Positions 1 through 8,605 of a DNA stretch of 64,000 nt are shown piece after piece. The notes beneath the pieces were generated by a model, which saw nothing but the letters and a program-made list of their open reading frames with translations, searched no databases and was not told the DNA's origin. The position numbers were made by a program, and so were the translations under genes. The stretch is from CAMDHY01 sp046156265 (GTDB lineage: Bacteria > Pseudomonadota > Alphaproteobacteria > Rhizobiales > Segnochrobactraceae): NCBI RefSeq assembly GCF_046156265.1, contig NZ_JAWDIR010000048.1, forward strand, positions 147,038 through 211,037. The letters run 5' to 3'. Every line of letters begins with the position of its first letter. Positions within the stretch are counted from its first letter, which is position 1.

Positions 1-662
1 AGGACCGCGTCGCCGCCGACGGGCAGGGACCAGGTGAGGATCGCCTGCGGCGTCATCAGGACGGTGCCGACGACGCACTGGAAGAGCAGCGTCGGGACGG
101 GGTCGCTGGTCATCGCCGCCCGGCGGGTGGCGACGAGGTAGCACGCGTAGAAGACGCCGGCCCCGAAGGCGAAGATCACGCCGGGCTCGAGCCCCGTGCC
201 CGGGCGCAGGATGACGAGCGAACCGGCGAAGCCAAGAACGAGGCCGAGGAGCTTGCGGCGCGTCATCGTCTCGCCGAGGATCACCACCGAGAGGGCGGCG
301 GCGATGATGGGCCCGACGAAATAGGCGCTGAAGGTGGTGGCGAGCGGCACCCGCACCATCGACAGGTAGAACAGCGTCATGGCGACGACGAGGAAGGCCG
401 TGCGCAGGAAGTGCGAGCCGAGCCGCTCGCGCGGGAACAGGCGCCAGCCGTGCATCGCGAGCGCGAACGGCAGCACCACCAGCGAGGCCACCGCATAGCG
501 CGCCCAGGCGACGAAATAGGGCGACGCCTCCAGCGCCAGGTGCTTCGCCAGCCCGTCGACGAGCGGAAAGGACAGCATCGCCGTCGCCATCAGGGCCATC
601 CCGACGGTCGGCAGCGGCGGAGCGGCGGGAGCGCTGGCGGACGGGGGCGCGGGGGCGGTCAT
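1..662 (-). CDS. DMT-superfamily (EamA) permease, C-terminus cut by the window edge
   Basis: Reading on the minus strand from ATG at 662 gives an open frame that runs off the left edge, so about 220 N-terminal residues are visible. It begins with a short Ala/Pro-rich cytoplasmic stretch and then shows about six to seven hydrophobic segments. The pattern fits an EamA repeat: a segment around LFYLSMVRVPLATTFSAYF, then an ILGE motif followed by a basic loop and LGLVLGFAGSLVILRPG. Family knowledge: EamA proteins are inner-membrane exporters of metabolites such as amino acids. The substrate cannot be read from the sequence. The second EamA repeat is only partly inside the window. The gene ends head-on to nothing visible and lies 178 bp from the next minus-strand gene's stop. 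Confidence 0.85.
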   Translation of the reverse strand, partial: MTAPAPPSASAPAAPPLPTVGMALMATAMLSFPLVDGLAKHLALEASPYFVAWARYAVASLVVLPFALAMHGWRLFPRERLGSHFLRTAFLVVAMTLFYLSMVRVPLATTFSAYFVGPIIAAALSVVILGETMTRRKLLGLVLGFAGSLVILRPGTGLEPGVIFAFGAGVFYACYLVATRRAAMTSDPVPTLLFQCVVGTVLMTPQAILTWSLPVGGDAV

Positions 663-840
663 GGCATCCGTGGTGGCGGGGTCATGGCCGGCGGAGGCCG
701 GCGACCCTTCTCGTTCCGCCGCGCGGGGCGGCCGCACCGCATGGACCACATCCGCACGCCGCCGCCAAGCGGGACGCGGCATGCGGGACGCCACGGCGAC
801 GAGCCGCCCGGTGTTCGTCGCTGGCCGCAAGGCGAGACGG

Positions 841-1323
841 CTACCGGTACATGCCCTCGCGCAGGTTGATGCCGTGCTCGACCCACGCCTTCATCACCGC
901 CAGCATCTGCGACCAGCCCTGGCAGTTGCCATAGGAGGCAGCGAGCCCCGCCGGCGTCGGCCGCCAGCCTTCCTCGGCGATGGTGACGAGGGTGCGGCCA
1001 TCGTCGAGCGGCGTGAAGGTCATCGTCACGGTGGTGCTGTAGCCCGCCCCTGCCGTGACGGCGGCCTCGCCGTCGGACGGGGCGCCCTCGTTCGCCTCCC
1101 AGCGCAGCACGATGCGGCGGTTCGGCTCGACCTCCACCACCTCGACCGGAAAGGCGCCCGGAAAGTCGGCGAAGTCCCACGTGACGGTGGCGCCGGTCTC
1201 GAGTCGGCCCTTGGCGCCGCCGGTGGTGAAATAGCCCGACAGCTTGGCCGGGTCGGCGACCGCCTCGAATACCTCCTCCACCGGCCGCGCGATGTGGGCG
1301 GACACCTCGAACTTCAGGTCCAT
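841..1323 (-). CDS. SRPBCC / AHSA1-type domain protein
   Basis: This 160-residue protein starts MDLKFEVSAHIARPVEEVFEAV, the usual first strand and helix of the SRPBCC (START-like) fold. It ends with the AHSA1-type pattern GW...MLAVMKAWVEHG. I chose the ATG at 1323 because GGAGG lies a few bases upstream and the domain begins there; the longer frame to 1389 would cross the operator. SRPBCC proteins bind hydrophobic ligands or assist in detoxification; the ligand here is unknown. The gene is divergent from an ArsR-family regulator 82 bp away, with a palindrome between them. ArsR-SRPBCC pairs are common, and the regulator probably controls both genes. Confidence 0.88.
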   Translation of the reverse strand: MDLKFEVSAHIARPVEEVFEAVADPAKLSGYFTTGGAKGRLETGATVTWDFADFPGAFPVEVVEVEPNRRIVLRWEANEGAPSDGEAAVTAGAGYSTTVTMTFTPLDDGRTLVTIAEEGWRPTPAGLAASYGNCQGWSQMLAVMKAWVEHGINLREGMYR

Positions 1324-1386
1324 GACACGTCCTCCGCGACCGGTCTCGGCCAGCCGGCGCCACCCCCGCATTGCGACGGCAGGCAT

Positions 1387-1408
1387 CATGTTATAATTTC
1401 ATAACATG
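1387..1408. promoter_or_regulatory. Palindromic operator overlapping the arsR start codon
   Basis: Arms CATGTTAT (1387-1394) and ATAACATG (1401-1408) are perfect inverted repeats around a 6-bp AT-rich spacer. The last three bases of the right arm are the ATG of the ArsR-type gene. The site stands out in a roughly 70 percent GC context and contains TATAAT-like bases at 1393-1398. No Shine-Dalgarno sequence lies upstream of that ATG. Inference: autoregulatory operator, shared with the divergent SRPBCC gene. Confidence 0.75.
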
Positions 1409-1744
1409 TCAATCGAATCGGAAGACGAGCTCGTCTTCAGGGCGCTCGCGGCCGGCACGCGGCGGGCGATCCTCGATGCCCTGAAGGACGCGCCGCAGAC
1501 GACGGGCGCGCTGTGCGCGCACTTCCCCGCCCTCGACCGCTGCACGGTGATGCAGCACCTGAAGGTGCTGGAAGAGGCCGACCTGGTGATCGCCCGCAAG
1601 GTCGGCCGCGAGCGCTGGAACCACCTCAACCCGTTGCCGATCAAGCACATCCACGACCGCTGGATCGGCGCCTACGCAATGCAGGCGGTGTCCCTGCTCG
1701 ATCGCCTCAAGGCGGACCTGGAGGCGGTGCCCGGGTCAGGGTGA
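1406..1744 (+). CDS. ArsR/SmtB-family winged-helix transcriptional regulator
   Basis: The 112-residue protein has the compact ArsR fold. It opens FRALAAGTRRAILDALKDAPQTTGALCAHF, followed by the recognition helix segment TVMQHLKVLEEADLVIARKVGRERWNHLN and a C-terminal dimerisation helix. It lacks the paired cysteines of metal-sensing ArsR proteins, so a metal ligand is not supported. It resembles the ArsR subgroup paired with SRPBCC/AHSA1 genes, which is its neighbour here. The ATG at 1406 is embedded in an inverted repeat and has no visible ribosome binding site, so translation may be leaderless. Likely role: repressor of itself and of the divergent SRPBCC gene. Confidence 0.9.
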   Translation: MSIESEDELVFRALAAGTRRAILDALKDAPQTTGALCAHFPALDRCTVMQHLKVLEEADLVIARKVGRERWNHLNPLPIKHIHDRWIGAYAMQAVSLLDRLKADLEAVPGSG

Positions 1745-1828
1745 GCGAGGGCCGGCCCGCAGCCGATCCTCGTCGGCAACGCGCCCGAAGCACGCTAAGG
1801 TGGCCGCGACAACGAGAAGGGATTTCCC

Positions 1829-2377
1829 ATGCGCGTGCCTGCCCTCCGTGCCGCCTTCGCCGCCCTTCTCCTCGCCACCCTTCCCGTGCTGCCGACAGCG
1901 GCCACCGCAGCCGGGCCGACGCCGGCGGAGATCGCCGCCTCCGCGAGCGTGCCGACGACGGCCGCCTTCGTCGCCACCGCGCCGGCCGCCAACGCCTTCG
2001 AGATCGCCTCGAGCCGGCTCGCGCTCGAGAAGTCGCAGAACCCGGCGGTGCGTGCCTTCGCGCAGAAGATGATCACGGATCACACCATGATCGGCGAGCA
2101 TTTCGTCGCCGCCTTCGGCAAGGCCGGCACCGGCCTGACGCCGCCCGACGGCCTCGGCGCGGAGCTCGGCGCGATCATGGACAAGCTGCAGGGCGAGAGC
2201 GGCGCGGCCTTCGACAAGGACTACATCGCCGCACAGACGCAGGGCCACCAGGCCGCTGTCGGCCTGTTCGCCGGCTACGCCAAGGGCGGCGACAACGCCG
2301 TGCTGAAGGCGTTCGCCGCCGACACCCTGCCGATGATCGAGATGCACCTCGAGATGTGCTACGCGCTGGGGTCCTGA
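1829..2377 (+). CDS. Secreted DUF4142 family protein
   Basis: The 182-residue protein starts with a clear Sec signal peptide: MRVPALRAAF, then a hydrophobic core and an AxA-like site near residue 28. The mature part is helical and matches the DUF4142 pattern: FVATAPAANAFEIASSRLALEKSQNPAVRAFAQKMITDH, then a second helical pair ending DTLPMIEMHLEM. The fold is ferritin-like in known relatives. No metal ligand set is complete enough to call it an iron-binding protein. The upstream AGAAGGGA serves as ribosome binding site. It follows the ArsR gene by 84 bp on the same strand but looks independent. Probable periplasmic protein of unknown function. Confidence 0.88.
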   Translation: MRVPALRAAFAALLLATLPVLPTAATAAGPTPAEIAASASVPTTAAFVATAPAANAFEIASSRLALEKSQNPAVRAFAQKMITDHTMIGEHFVAAFGKAGTGLTPPDGLGAELGAIMDKLQGESGAAFDKDYIAAQTQGHQAAVGLFAGYAKGGDNAVLKAFAADTLPMIEMHLEMCYALGS

Positions 2378-2423
2378 GCGGTCCTAACGGTGGCGCCCTG
2401 TCGCTGAAGCGGCGGGACGCATC

Positions 2424-2834
2424 TCAGGGTCGGTTCACCAACCATGTGAAGTAGAGCTTCCGCCACGCGTCCGCTCCCTCGGCGATCTGCGGGCGGCCGG
2501 CACCGATGGCCGCCTCCTGCAGCAGTTCCGCCTCGCTGCCGAGATCGAGAAAATCGCTGAGCGCGATTGCGGCGGCCTGGTCGATCCGCTCCTGCAAGGG
2601 AAGCCCGCGCAGTTTCTCCGATCTGGTGTTCACCTGCATGACCGGCGATTCCCAGACGCCGGGTGAAAACAGCAGCATCAGGTTGCCGCCGAGATTGACG
2701 AGGCCCGCCACACGGCTCGCCTCGATCACCGCCGGGATCGCCCGGTAGGGAAAGACGGTCTCGCCGCCGTGCTCGACCATGTGCGACAGCAGGTAGGGCG
2801 GCAGGTGCGCGCGGAAGAGGTCCCGACTGTTCAT
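2424..2834 (-). CDS. Hypothetical protein, no recognised domain
   Basis: A 136-residue product is read from the ATG at 2834 (MNSRDLFRAHLPPYLLSHMVEHGG). A longer frame reaches 2900, but the added residues are low-complexity and the start at 2834 looks natural. The protein has no signal peptide or membrane segment. It contains a hydrophobic strand-rich middle (AGLVNLGGNLMLLFSPGVW) and a helical C-terminus. Codon use is like the neighbours. It is convergent with the DUF4142 gene (46 bp gap) and follows the UdgX gene by 90 bp on the same strand. I do not recognise a family, so no function is assigned. Confidence 0.6.
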   Translation of the reverse strand: MNSRDLFRAHLPPYLLSHMVEHGGETVFPYRAIPAVIEASRVAGLVNLGGNLMLLFSPGVWESPVMQVNTRSEKLRGLPLQERIDQAAAIALSDFLDLGSEAELLQEAAIGAGRPQIAEGADAWRKLYFTWLVNRP

Positions 2835-2924
2835 GCGGCGGCTCGGCGGCTGAAGGGTTGGGACGGCAAACGCCGCTCTCACCCTCATCCCTTCGCTCAA
2901 TGCGAGGTCCCGTTCAACCGCCCC

Positions 2925-4361
2925 TCACCCTCCGCGGACCGTTTCCCCCGCCAGCCTCAGATCCTCGACGAAGGCGGCGTATTCCGTCGCCTTCGTCGCT
3001 GGGTCGGGCAGGCGCAGCAGGTAGGAGGGGTGGACGGTGACGAGCACCGCCGTGCCGTCCGGGCCCTCGATGATGCGGCCGCGGCTCTTGCCGATCGGAA
3101 CTGTACGGCCGAGCACCGAAAGAGCGGCGGTGGCCCCCATCGCCACGATCAGGCGCGGGCGGACGAAGGCGATCTCGCGCTTCAGCCAGGGCTGGCAGGC
3201 GCGGACCTCGCCGGTCGACGGCTTCTGGTGGATGCGACGCTTGCCGCGCGGCACGAACTTGAAGTGCTTCACCGCATTCGTCACGTAGGCGTCTTCGCGG
3301 TCGACGCCGGCCTCCGACAGCGCGCGGTCGAAGAGCTGGCCGGCGGGGCCGACGAACGGGCGGCCGGCGATGTCCTCCTGGTCGCCGGGCTGCTCGCCGA
3401 CGAAGAGCAGCGGCGCATCCTCCCGCCCCTCTCCGAACACCGTCTGCGTCGCCGGCTCCCACAACGGGCAGGCGCGGCAGCCCGCCGCCTCGGCGGCGAG
3501 CGCCGCGGGCGTACCGGTTTCGGCCGGGGCGGCGACCGCGATCGCGTGCGGGCGGTGCGGCCGCGGGTTGGGGGCGCTCGGTCCCGTCTCGACCATCTCC
3601 TCGCTCCTGCGCCGGGCTTCGGCGATCAGGGGGCGGATGAGCGGCGCCTCCGGCAGGTTCCGCCAGTACTTCTCCGGCATCTCGGCGCGCATGGCGCCGA
3701 CCTTCAGCCGGGCGGGGTTGAAGATGCTGGAATAGTAGCCGCGCCAGAGGGCCTCCAGCGCGTCGTCGGTCGGCGCGTCGGCGCGGCGGCTGCCGGGGCC
3801 GAAGGCGAGGCCCTCGCCGTCCCAGTGGACGGTGGCATCCGGCGTCAGGATCGACCAGCGCATCGAGGCGAAGCGGCGCATGAAGAACGGCGCGTTGGCG
3901 GCGACGATGCGGTGGTCGGGCTCGAACCAGGCGACGAACCACGGCTCGCCGGCGAGCTCCGAGCGGCGGAAGCGCACGAAGGCGCGCATCTTGTGGATGT
4001 CGCGGCGCACCGCCTTCGCCATCGCCTCGAGCTCGGCGACGTCCGGATCGACGGCGACACGCATCAGCTGCGGCTCGGTGCGCAGGCGCCAGACGAGGCG
4101 GTAGAGGCGGGCGAAACGCTCGGGGTCGCGGTGCAGCACGACGGTTTCCGCGAGCGTCAGGAAGCCGCGCGGCACGGCGAGCGGCGCCGCCGGCACCGGC
4201 GCCGGCAGCGGTTCGGCGGCGCCGGCGAAGAGGTCGGGCGCCTCGCCACCCTTGACGCTGAAGGCGACGCGCTCCGGCGGCACGGCGCGGGCGATGAGGT
4301 CGCGGGCGACGGCGCGGAAGCCGGAGAAGTCGGTCTCGCCGGGCAGGACGACGGCGTGCAT
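2925..4361 (-). CDS. DUF4130 - UdgX fusion, uracil-DNA-binding protein
   Basis: The 478-residue protein has two parts. Residues about 1-255 are a DUF4130 (radical-SAM-associated) domain. Residues about 290-475 are a family-4-like uracil-DNA glycosylase. The second part shows CRACPL (C295, C298), GEQPGDQED at 322-330, C389, and VTVHPSYLL near 441-449. The loop KRRIH at 374-378 is the UdgX hallmark. In characterised UdgX proteins that histidine (here H378) forms a covalent bond with the uracil-DNA abasic site. Family knowledge: DUF4130 proteins are encoded beside the radical SAM protein of the next gene upstream, 25 bp away. Inference: the pair handles modified or damaged DNA. The UdgX assignment rests on visible motifs; crosslinking activity is not shown. 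Confidence 0.92.
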   Translation of the reverse strand: MHAVVLPGETDFSGFRAVARDLIARAVPPERVAFSVKGGEAPDLFAGAAEPLPAPVPAAPLAVPRGFLTLAETVVLHRDPERFARLYRLVWRLRTEPQLMRVAVDPDVAELEAMAKAVRRDIHKMRAFVRFRRSELAGEPWFVAWFEPDHRIVAANAPFFMRRFASMRWSILTPDATVHWDGEGLAFGPGSRRADAPTDDALEALWRGYYSSIFNPARLKVGAMRAEMPEKYWRNLPEAPLIRPLIAEARRRSEEMVETGPSAPNPRPHRPHAIAVAAPAETGTPAALAAEAAGCRACPLWEPATQTVFGEGREDAPLLFVGEQPGDQEDIAGRPFVGPAGQLFDRALSEAGVDREDAYVTNAVKHFKFVPRGKRRIHQKPSTGEVRACQPWLKREIAFVRPRLIVAMGATAALSVLGRTVPIGKSRGRIIEGPDGTAVLVTVHPSYLLRLPDPATKATEYAAFVEDLRLAGETVRGG

Positions 4362-4386
4362 GAGGGTCTCCCGGCACCGCGGTCGC

Positions 4387-5613
4387 TCAGAGCGGCAGGG
4401 CGAGCTGGCGCGGCGGGGCGACCCGCTGCCGGAGGTCGACCCGGTCGATCAGGCCGCCCGGGCTGTGGTCGGGCAGCACCAGGAAGGGCAGCGCCTTGGC
4501 CAATGGCACGCGCAGGCGGCCGAGGTCGGCGGTGCGGATCGCCCGCACGCGCCGCGCCGAGAGCAGCCGCTCGACCGCCTTCTTGCCGAGGCCGGGCACG
4601 CGCAGGAGTTCCTCGCGGCTCGCGCAGTTGACGTCGAGCGGGAAGCGCTCGCGGTGGCGGAGCGCCCAGGCGAGCTTCGGGTCGATGTCGAGGGCGAGGT
4701 TGCCCTCCTCGCCCTCGACGATCTCGGAGACGTCGAAGCCGTAGAAGCGCATCAGCCAGTCGGCCTGGTAGAGACGATGCTCGCGCACCAGCGGCGGTGC
4801 CACCGGCGGCAGGCGGCGGCTCGCATCGGGGATCGGGCTGAAGGCGGAATAGTAGACGCGCTTCAGACGATACGAGCCGTAGAGGCCGGCGCTGGTGGCG
4901 AGGATCTGGCGGTCGTCGGTGGCGTCGGCACCGATGATCATCTGCGTGCTCTGGCCGCCGGGGGCGAACGACGGCGCCTTGCGATCCTCCTTCGCGGCGT
5001 CGATGTGGCCGCGCATCCGCCCCATCGAGCGGCGGATGGCACGGGCGTCCTTCTCGGGGGCGAGGGCGCTGAGGCCGGTATCGGTCGGCAGCTCGATGTT
5101 GATCGACAGCCGGTCGGCATAGCGGCCGGCCTCGGCCAGCAGGTCCGGGCTCGCGTCGGGAATGGTCTTCAGGTGGATGTAGCCGCGGAAGTCGTGCTCC
5201 TCGCGCAGCGTGCGGGCGACCCGCACCACTTGTTCCATCGTGTAGTCCGGCGAGCGGATGATGCCGGAGGAGAGGAACAGCCCTTCGATGTAGTTGCGCC
5301 GGTAGAAGTCGATGGTGAGCTCGACCACCTCCTCCACCGTGAAGCGCGCGCGCGGCACGTTCGAGGAGGAGCGGTTGACGCAGTAGAGGCAGTCGAAGGC
5401 GCAGGCGTTGGTGAGCAGGATCTTCAGGAGCGAGATGCAGCGCCCGTCCGGCGCATAGGAGTGGCAGATGGCGCCCTCGGTGGAGCCGATGCCGCGGCCG
5501 CCGACGGAATCGCGCTTCGTGGTGCCGCCGGAGGCGCAGGACGCGTCGTACTTGGCGGCGTCGGCGAGGATGGCGAGCTTGCGGGCGAGGTCCATGCCCC
5601 GATAGTTGTTCAT
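4387..5613 (-). CDS. Putative DNA modification/repair radical SAM protein
   Basis: The radical SAM cluster motif is C71-x3-C75-x2-C78 (NACAFDCLYCVNR), counted from the ATG at 5613. A C-terminal helix-hairpin-helix (LLRVPGLGKKAVERLL) suggests DNA binding. The N-terminal MDLARKLAILADAAKYDASCASGG matches the TIGR03916-type family, whose members start about there, so ATG 5595 is an alternative start. The reaction is unknown. Family knowledge: this protein co-occurs with DUF4130 proteins, here fused to UdgX in the next gene, so the two form a two-gene operon. The 338-bp upstream gap separates it from a divergent oxidoreductase operon. Confidence 0.9.
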   Translation of the reverse strand: MNNYRGMDLARKLAILADAAKYDASCASGGTTKRDSVGGRGIGSTEGAICHSYAPDGRCISLLKILLTNACAFDCLYCVNRSSSNVPRARFTVEEVVELTIDFYRRNYIEGLFLSSGIIRSPDYTMEQVVRVARTLREEHDFRGYIHLKTIPDASPDLLAEAGRYADRLSINIELPTDTGLSALAPEKDARAIRRSMGRMRGHIDAAKEDRKAPSFAPGGQSTQMIIGADATDDRQILATSAGLYGSYRLKRVYYSAFSPIPDASRRLPPVAPPLVREHRLYQADWLMRFYGFDVSEIVEGEEGNLALDIDPKLAWALRHRERFPLDVNCASREELLRVPGLGKKAVERLLSARRVRAIRTADLGRLRVPLAKALPFLVLPDHSPGGLIDRVDLRQRVAPPRQLALPL

Positions 5614-5951
5614 CCTTTGTTCCGTGACAAGCCGCCCGACGAGGCGAAGGTGGAGAAACACCTTCGCGCCGCAGGACGCGATGGTCTCCCGATGGATGCG
5701 CCGCCGCACGGCCTCGCCCGCGCTCCGGCCGGGGGGATCGAAAGTCCTCCGACCTCCGGGTCAATTCATCCGACCTTGGTCCCTTGTCGCCACCGTGACC
5801 GCCGTGCGACCCAGCGACAGGACGTGAAGAAAAAGAGAAACTCCGCACTGCATCGACCCGCGGGTCCGGCGTCGATGTCGAAGATCTCGTGTTGCCTCCT
5901 GCCGACACCCGTCTTCGCAGTGGTCTTTCTCTTGAACGGGGAGACTTCTCG
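5614..5951. other. Divergent intergenic region, 338 bp
   Basis: This gap lies between the radical SAM gene (minus) and the iorA-like gene (plus) and must hold both promoters. I see no convincing -35/-10 pair, long palindrome or conserved RNA structure. Longer frames that cross it are extensions of neighbouring genes or shadows. Confidence 0.5.
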
Positions 5952-6395
5952 ATGCCTCAATACAAGCTGAACGTGAACGGCACCGCCTATTCGGTGACGG
6001 TCGACAACGAGGATACTCCGCTCCTCTGGGTCCTGCGCGACATCATCGGCCTGACCGGGACGAAGTATGGTTGCGGCATCGAGATCTGCGGCGCCTGCAT
6101 GGTGCTGATGGACGGCGAGGCGGAGAAGTCCTGCGACAAGTCGGTCTCCGAGGCGGTCGGGCGCAAGATCATCACGGTCGAGGGCCTGGCGGCCGACCCG
6201 CAGGGCAAGGCCGTGCAGGCCGCCTGGGAGGCGCACCAGGTGCCGCAGTGCGGCTTCTGCCAGCCCGGCATGATGATCGCCGCCACCGGTGCCCTGAAGG
6301 ACGGCCACCGCGGCCGGGAGATCGCCGAGGAGATCGAGAACATCTGCATGTGCGGCACCTACGAGCGCATCAAGAAGGCCTGCCAGACCCTCTGA
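5952..6395 (+). CDS. iorA: 2Fe-2S subunit of an isoquinoline 1-oxidoreductase-type molybdenum hydroxylase
   Basis: The 147-residue protein carries two [2Fe-2S] domains. The plant-ferredoxin-like one has GCGIEICGACMVLMDG plus a later Cys. The C-terminal helical one has QCGFCQPGMM and CMCGTY. Start is the ATG at 5952 (MPQYKLNVNG) behind GGGGAG at 5939-5944. The length and CxxCxPGxxM form match the IorA small subunit. Electrons from the molybdenum centre of the next gene's product pass through these clusters to an acceptor not encoded nearby. A 32-bp gap separates it from the large-subunit gene, so they form an operon. The substrate (isoquinoline, an aldehyde or another heterocycle) cannot be told from sequence. 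Confidence 0.9.
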   Translation: MPQYKLNVNGTAYSVTVDNEDTPLLWVLRDIIGLTGTKYGCGIEICGACMVLMDGEAEKSCDKSVSEAVGRKIITVEGLAADPQGKAVQAAWEAHQVPQCGFCQPGMMIAATGALKDGHRGREIAEEIENICMCGTYERIKKACQTL

Positions 6396-6427
6396 CGACC
6401 GGGCCCGCAGCCGCAACGGAGAGCACC

Positions 6428-8605
6428 ATGCCAGACACCGCCTCATCCGGCCGCGCCGTCGCGCTCGATCGCCGCAACTTCCTGAAGGGCGCGGCGGCGA
6501 CGCTGATCATCCCCTTCACCGTCTCCCTCTCCCCCCGCGAGGCGAGTGCCAAGGCGGCCTCCCGGGCCGCGGCGGGGCCGGTCTCGCTCGGCGCCTACGT
6601 CAGCATCGACGCGGACAACATCGTCACCGTCTCGATCGGCTCGACCGAGATGGGCCAGGGGATCATGACGGGCCTCGCGCAGCTTGTGGCCGAGGAGCTC
6701 GGCCTCGAGTGGAGCCAAGTGCGCGCGGTGCATGCGCCCGCCTCGACGGAGTGGCCGAACCCCTACGGCAACCCGATCTTCGGCGCGCAGCTGACGGGCG
6801 GCAGCACCAGCATGATGGGCTGGTACAAGCCGCTGCGCACCGCCGCCGCGATCGTCCGCGACGTTCTGATCGCGGCGGCGGCCAAGCAGTTCGGCGGCAC
6901 CTGGTCGCTCGGCCGCGGTGGCATGCTCGTCAGCGGCGACACGTCCTGCCGCTTCAGCGACGTGCTGGAGACCGCGGCGAAGCTGACGCCGCCGGCGACC
7001 GCGACCCACGCCACCACCCGGCGCTTCGTCGGGCAGCGCATCCCGCGCCTCGACCTTCCGGAGAAGATCCTCGGTACGGCCGTGTTCGGCACGGACGTGA
7101 AGGTGCCCGGCATGGTCTTCGCGTCGGTCGTCCACTGCCCGACCCTCGGCGGGACCGTGAAGACGGTGCCGCCGAGCCGCAGCGGGACCACCTATGTCAA
7201 CCTCGGCGATGCCGTCGGCGTCGTCGCCTCCAACACCTGGACGGCGATGCGCACGGCCCGCTCGATCGCCGGAACGATCGGCTGGACCCTGCCGGAGAGC
7301 ACGGCGACGCGCGATTCCGCCACCCTCGAGGCCGCCGCCGACGCGCTCGTGAGGTCGAAGAAGGCCGAATACTTCATCGCCGAGAAGGTCGGCACGCCGC
7401 GTCCCGCCAGCGCACCGATCCGGGTCGATGCCACCTACTCGCTCCCCTTCCTCGCCCACGCGGCGATGGAGGTGATGAACTGCACGGCCTCGGTGACCGC
7501 CAACGCCTGCGAGATCTGGGCGCCCACCCAGGGGCAGCAGTTCATCATCCCGCTCGTCGCCGGGATAACCGGGCTTCCGGCCGCGAGCGTCACCGTCCAC
7601 ACCACCTATTGCGGCGGCGGCTTCGGGCGGAAGATCGAGACCGACTGCATCGCCCAGGCGGTGAAGCTGTCGAAGGCCGTCGGCAAGCCGGTCAAGCTGA
7701 CCTGGTCGCGCGAGGAAGACTTCCAGCACGACATGTACCGGCCGAGCGCCAAGATCCGCGTGCAGGCCGGTGCCGACGCGAACGGCGCCTTCACTGCGCT
7801 CGTCTATCGCAACGTGTCGCCGTCCATCAGCCAGCAGCGTGCCCCCTCGGACATCACCAACCCCGAGGACACCGGCGCCGTCGCCGGCGCGGTCGGCATT
7901 CCCTACCGGATCGCCAAGCGTCGGATCGAGTACGTGGCGCTGCCGTGCGACATCCCGCTCGGCTACTGGCGCTCCGTCGGCGAGTCCTACAACACCTTCG
8001 CCGTGGAGAGCGCGGTGGACGAGCTCGCGACGGCCGCCGGCAAGGATCCGCTGGCGTTCCGCAAGGCTCTCCTCGCCGGGTCGCGCGGCGATGCCCGCGG
8101 CACCGGGGTGCTGAAGGCGGTCGAGAAGTTGAGCGGATGGTCGAAGGCGCCGCCCTCCGGGAGCGCCCGCGGCGTCGCCTTCCTCAAGGGCTTCGGCAGC
8201 TACATCGCCCTCGTCGCCGAGGTGACCAAGTCCTCGTCCAACGAGATCAGGGTGACGAAGGTCGCCTGTGCGATCGACTGCGGCATCGTCGTGAACCCGG
8301 ATTCCGTCGAGGCGCAGATCCAGGGCGGCATCGCCCACGGCCTCGGCGCCGCGATGTGGAACGAGCAGACCTTCGTCGCCGGCAAGCCGCGGGTCGCGAA
8401 CTACGACCGCTACCCGGTCCTGAAGCTGCAGCAGATGCCGGCGATCAGCGTGAAGATCGTCGCGAGCGAGGCGGATCCGGGCGGGGTCGGCGAGACCGGC
8501 GTCCCCTGCGTCGCCCCGGCCGTCGCCAACGCCTGGGCGAAGCTCACCGGCGCCCGCCTGCGCGCGCTGCCGTTCTATCCCGGCCGCACGATGGACGACG
8601 ACTAG
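6428..8605 (+). CDS. iorB: Molybdopterin-binding large subunit, isoquinoline 1-oxidoreductase beta type, Tat-exported
   Basis: The 725-residue protein begins with a twin-arginine signal (DRRNFLKGAAATLIIPF, residues 14-30), so the folded cofactor-loaded enzyme is probably exported with its FeS partner. Molybdopterin-binding landmarks include TYCGGGFGRKIETD, GSTEMGQGIMT in the N-terminal half, and GVGETGVPCVAPAVANA near the C-terminus. The Glu of GETG is the expected catalytic base. There is no FAD domain and no fused 2Fe-2S domain, which is typical of the IorB group. It follows iorA by 32 bp. Substrate unknown; aldehyde oxidation is an alternative. The start at 6428 directly precedes the Tat motif. 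Confidence 0.9.
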   Translation: MPDTASSGRAVALDRRNFLKGAAATLIIPFTVSLSPREASAKAASRAAAGPVSLGAYVSIDADNIVTVSIGSTEMGQGIMTGLAQLVAEELGLEWSQVRAVHAPASTEWPNPYGNPIFGAQLTGGSTSMMGWYKPLRTAAAIVRDVLIAAAAKQFGGTWSLGRGGMLVSGDTSCRFSDVLETAAKLTPPATATHATTRRFVGQRIPRLDLPEKILGTAVFGTDVKVPGMVFASVVHCPTLGGTVKTVPPSRSGTTYVNLGDAVGVVASNTWTAMRTARSIAGTIGWTLPESTATRDSATLEAAADALVRSKKAEYFIAEKVGTPRPASAPIRVDATYSLPFLAHAAMEVMNCTASVTANACEIWAPTQGQQFIIPLVAGITGLPAASVTVHTTYCGGGFGRKIETDCIAQAVKLSKAVGKPVKLTWSREEDFQHDMYRPSAKIRVQAGADANGAFTALVYRNVSPSISQQRAPSDITNPEDTGAVAGAVGIPYRIAKRRIEYVALPCDIPLGYWRSVGESYNTFAVESAVDELATAAGKDPLAFRKALLAGSRGDARGTGVLKAVEKLSGWSKAPPSGSARGVAFLKGFGSYIALVAEVTKSSSNEIRVTKVACAIDCGIVVNPDSVEAQIQGGIAHGLGAAMWNEQTFVAGKPRVANYDRYPVLKLQQMPAISVKIVASEADPGGVGETGVPCVAPAVANAWAKLTGARLRALPFYPGRTMDDD

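Noticed and set aside
2769..4631. Long plus-strand frame of 620 codons opposite the UdgX gene
   Set aside because: It is a shadow in GC-rich DNA: arginine-, alanine- and glycine-rich, with no domain, and opposite a gene with clear motifs. Similar shadows at 4252-5970, 6709-9966, 16101-19079 and 31778-34069 were dropped for the same reason.
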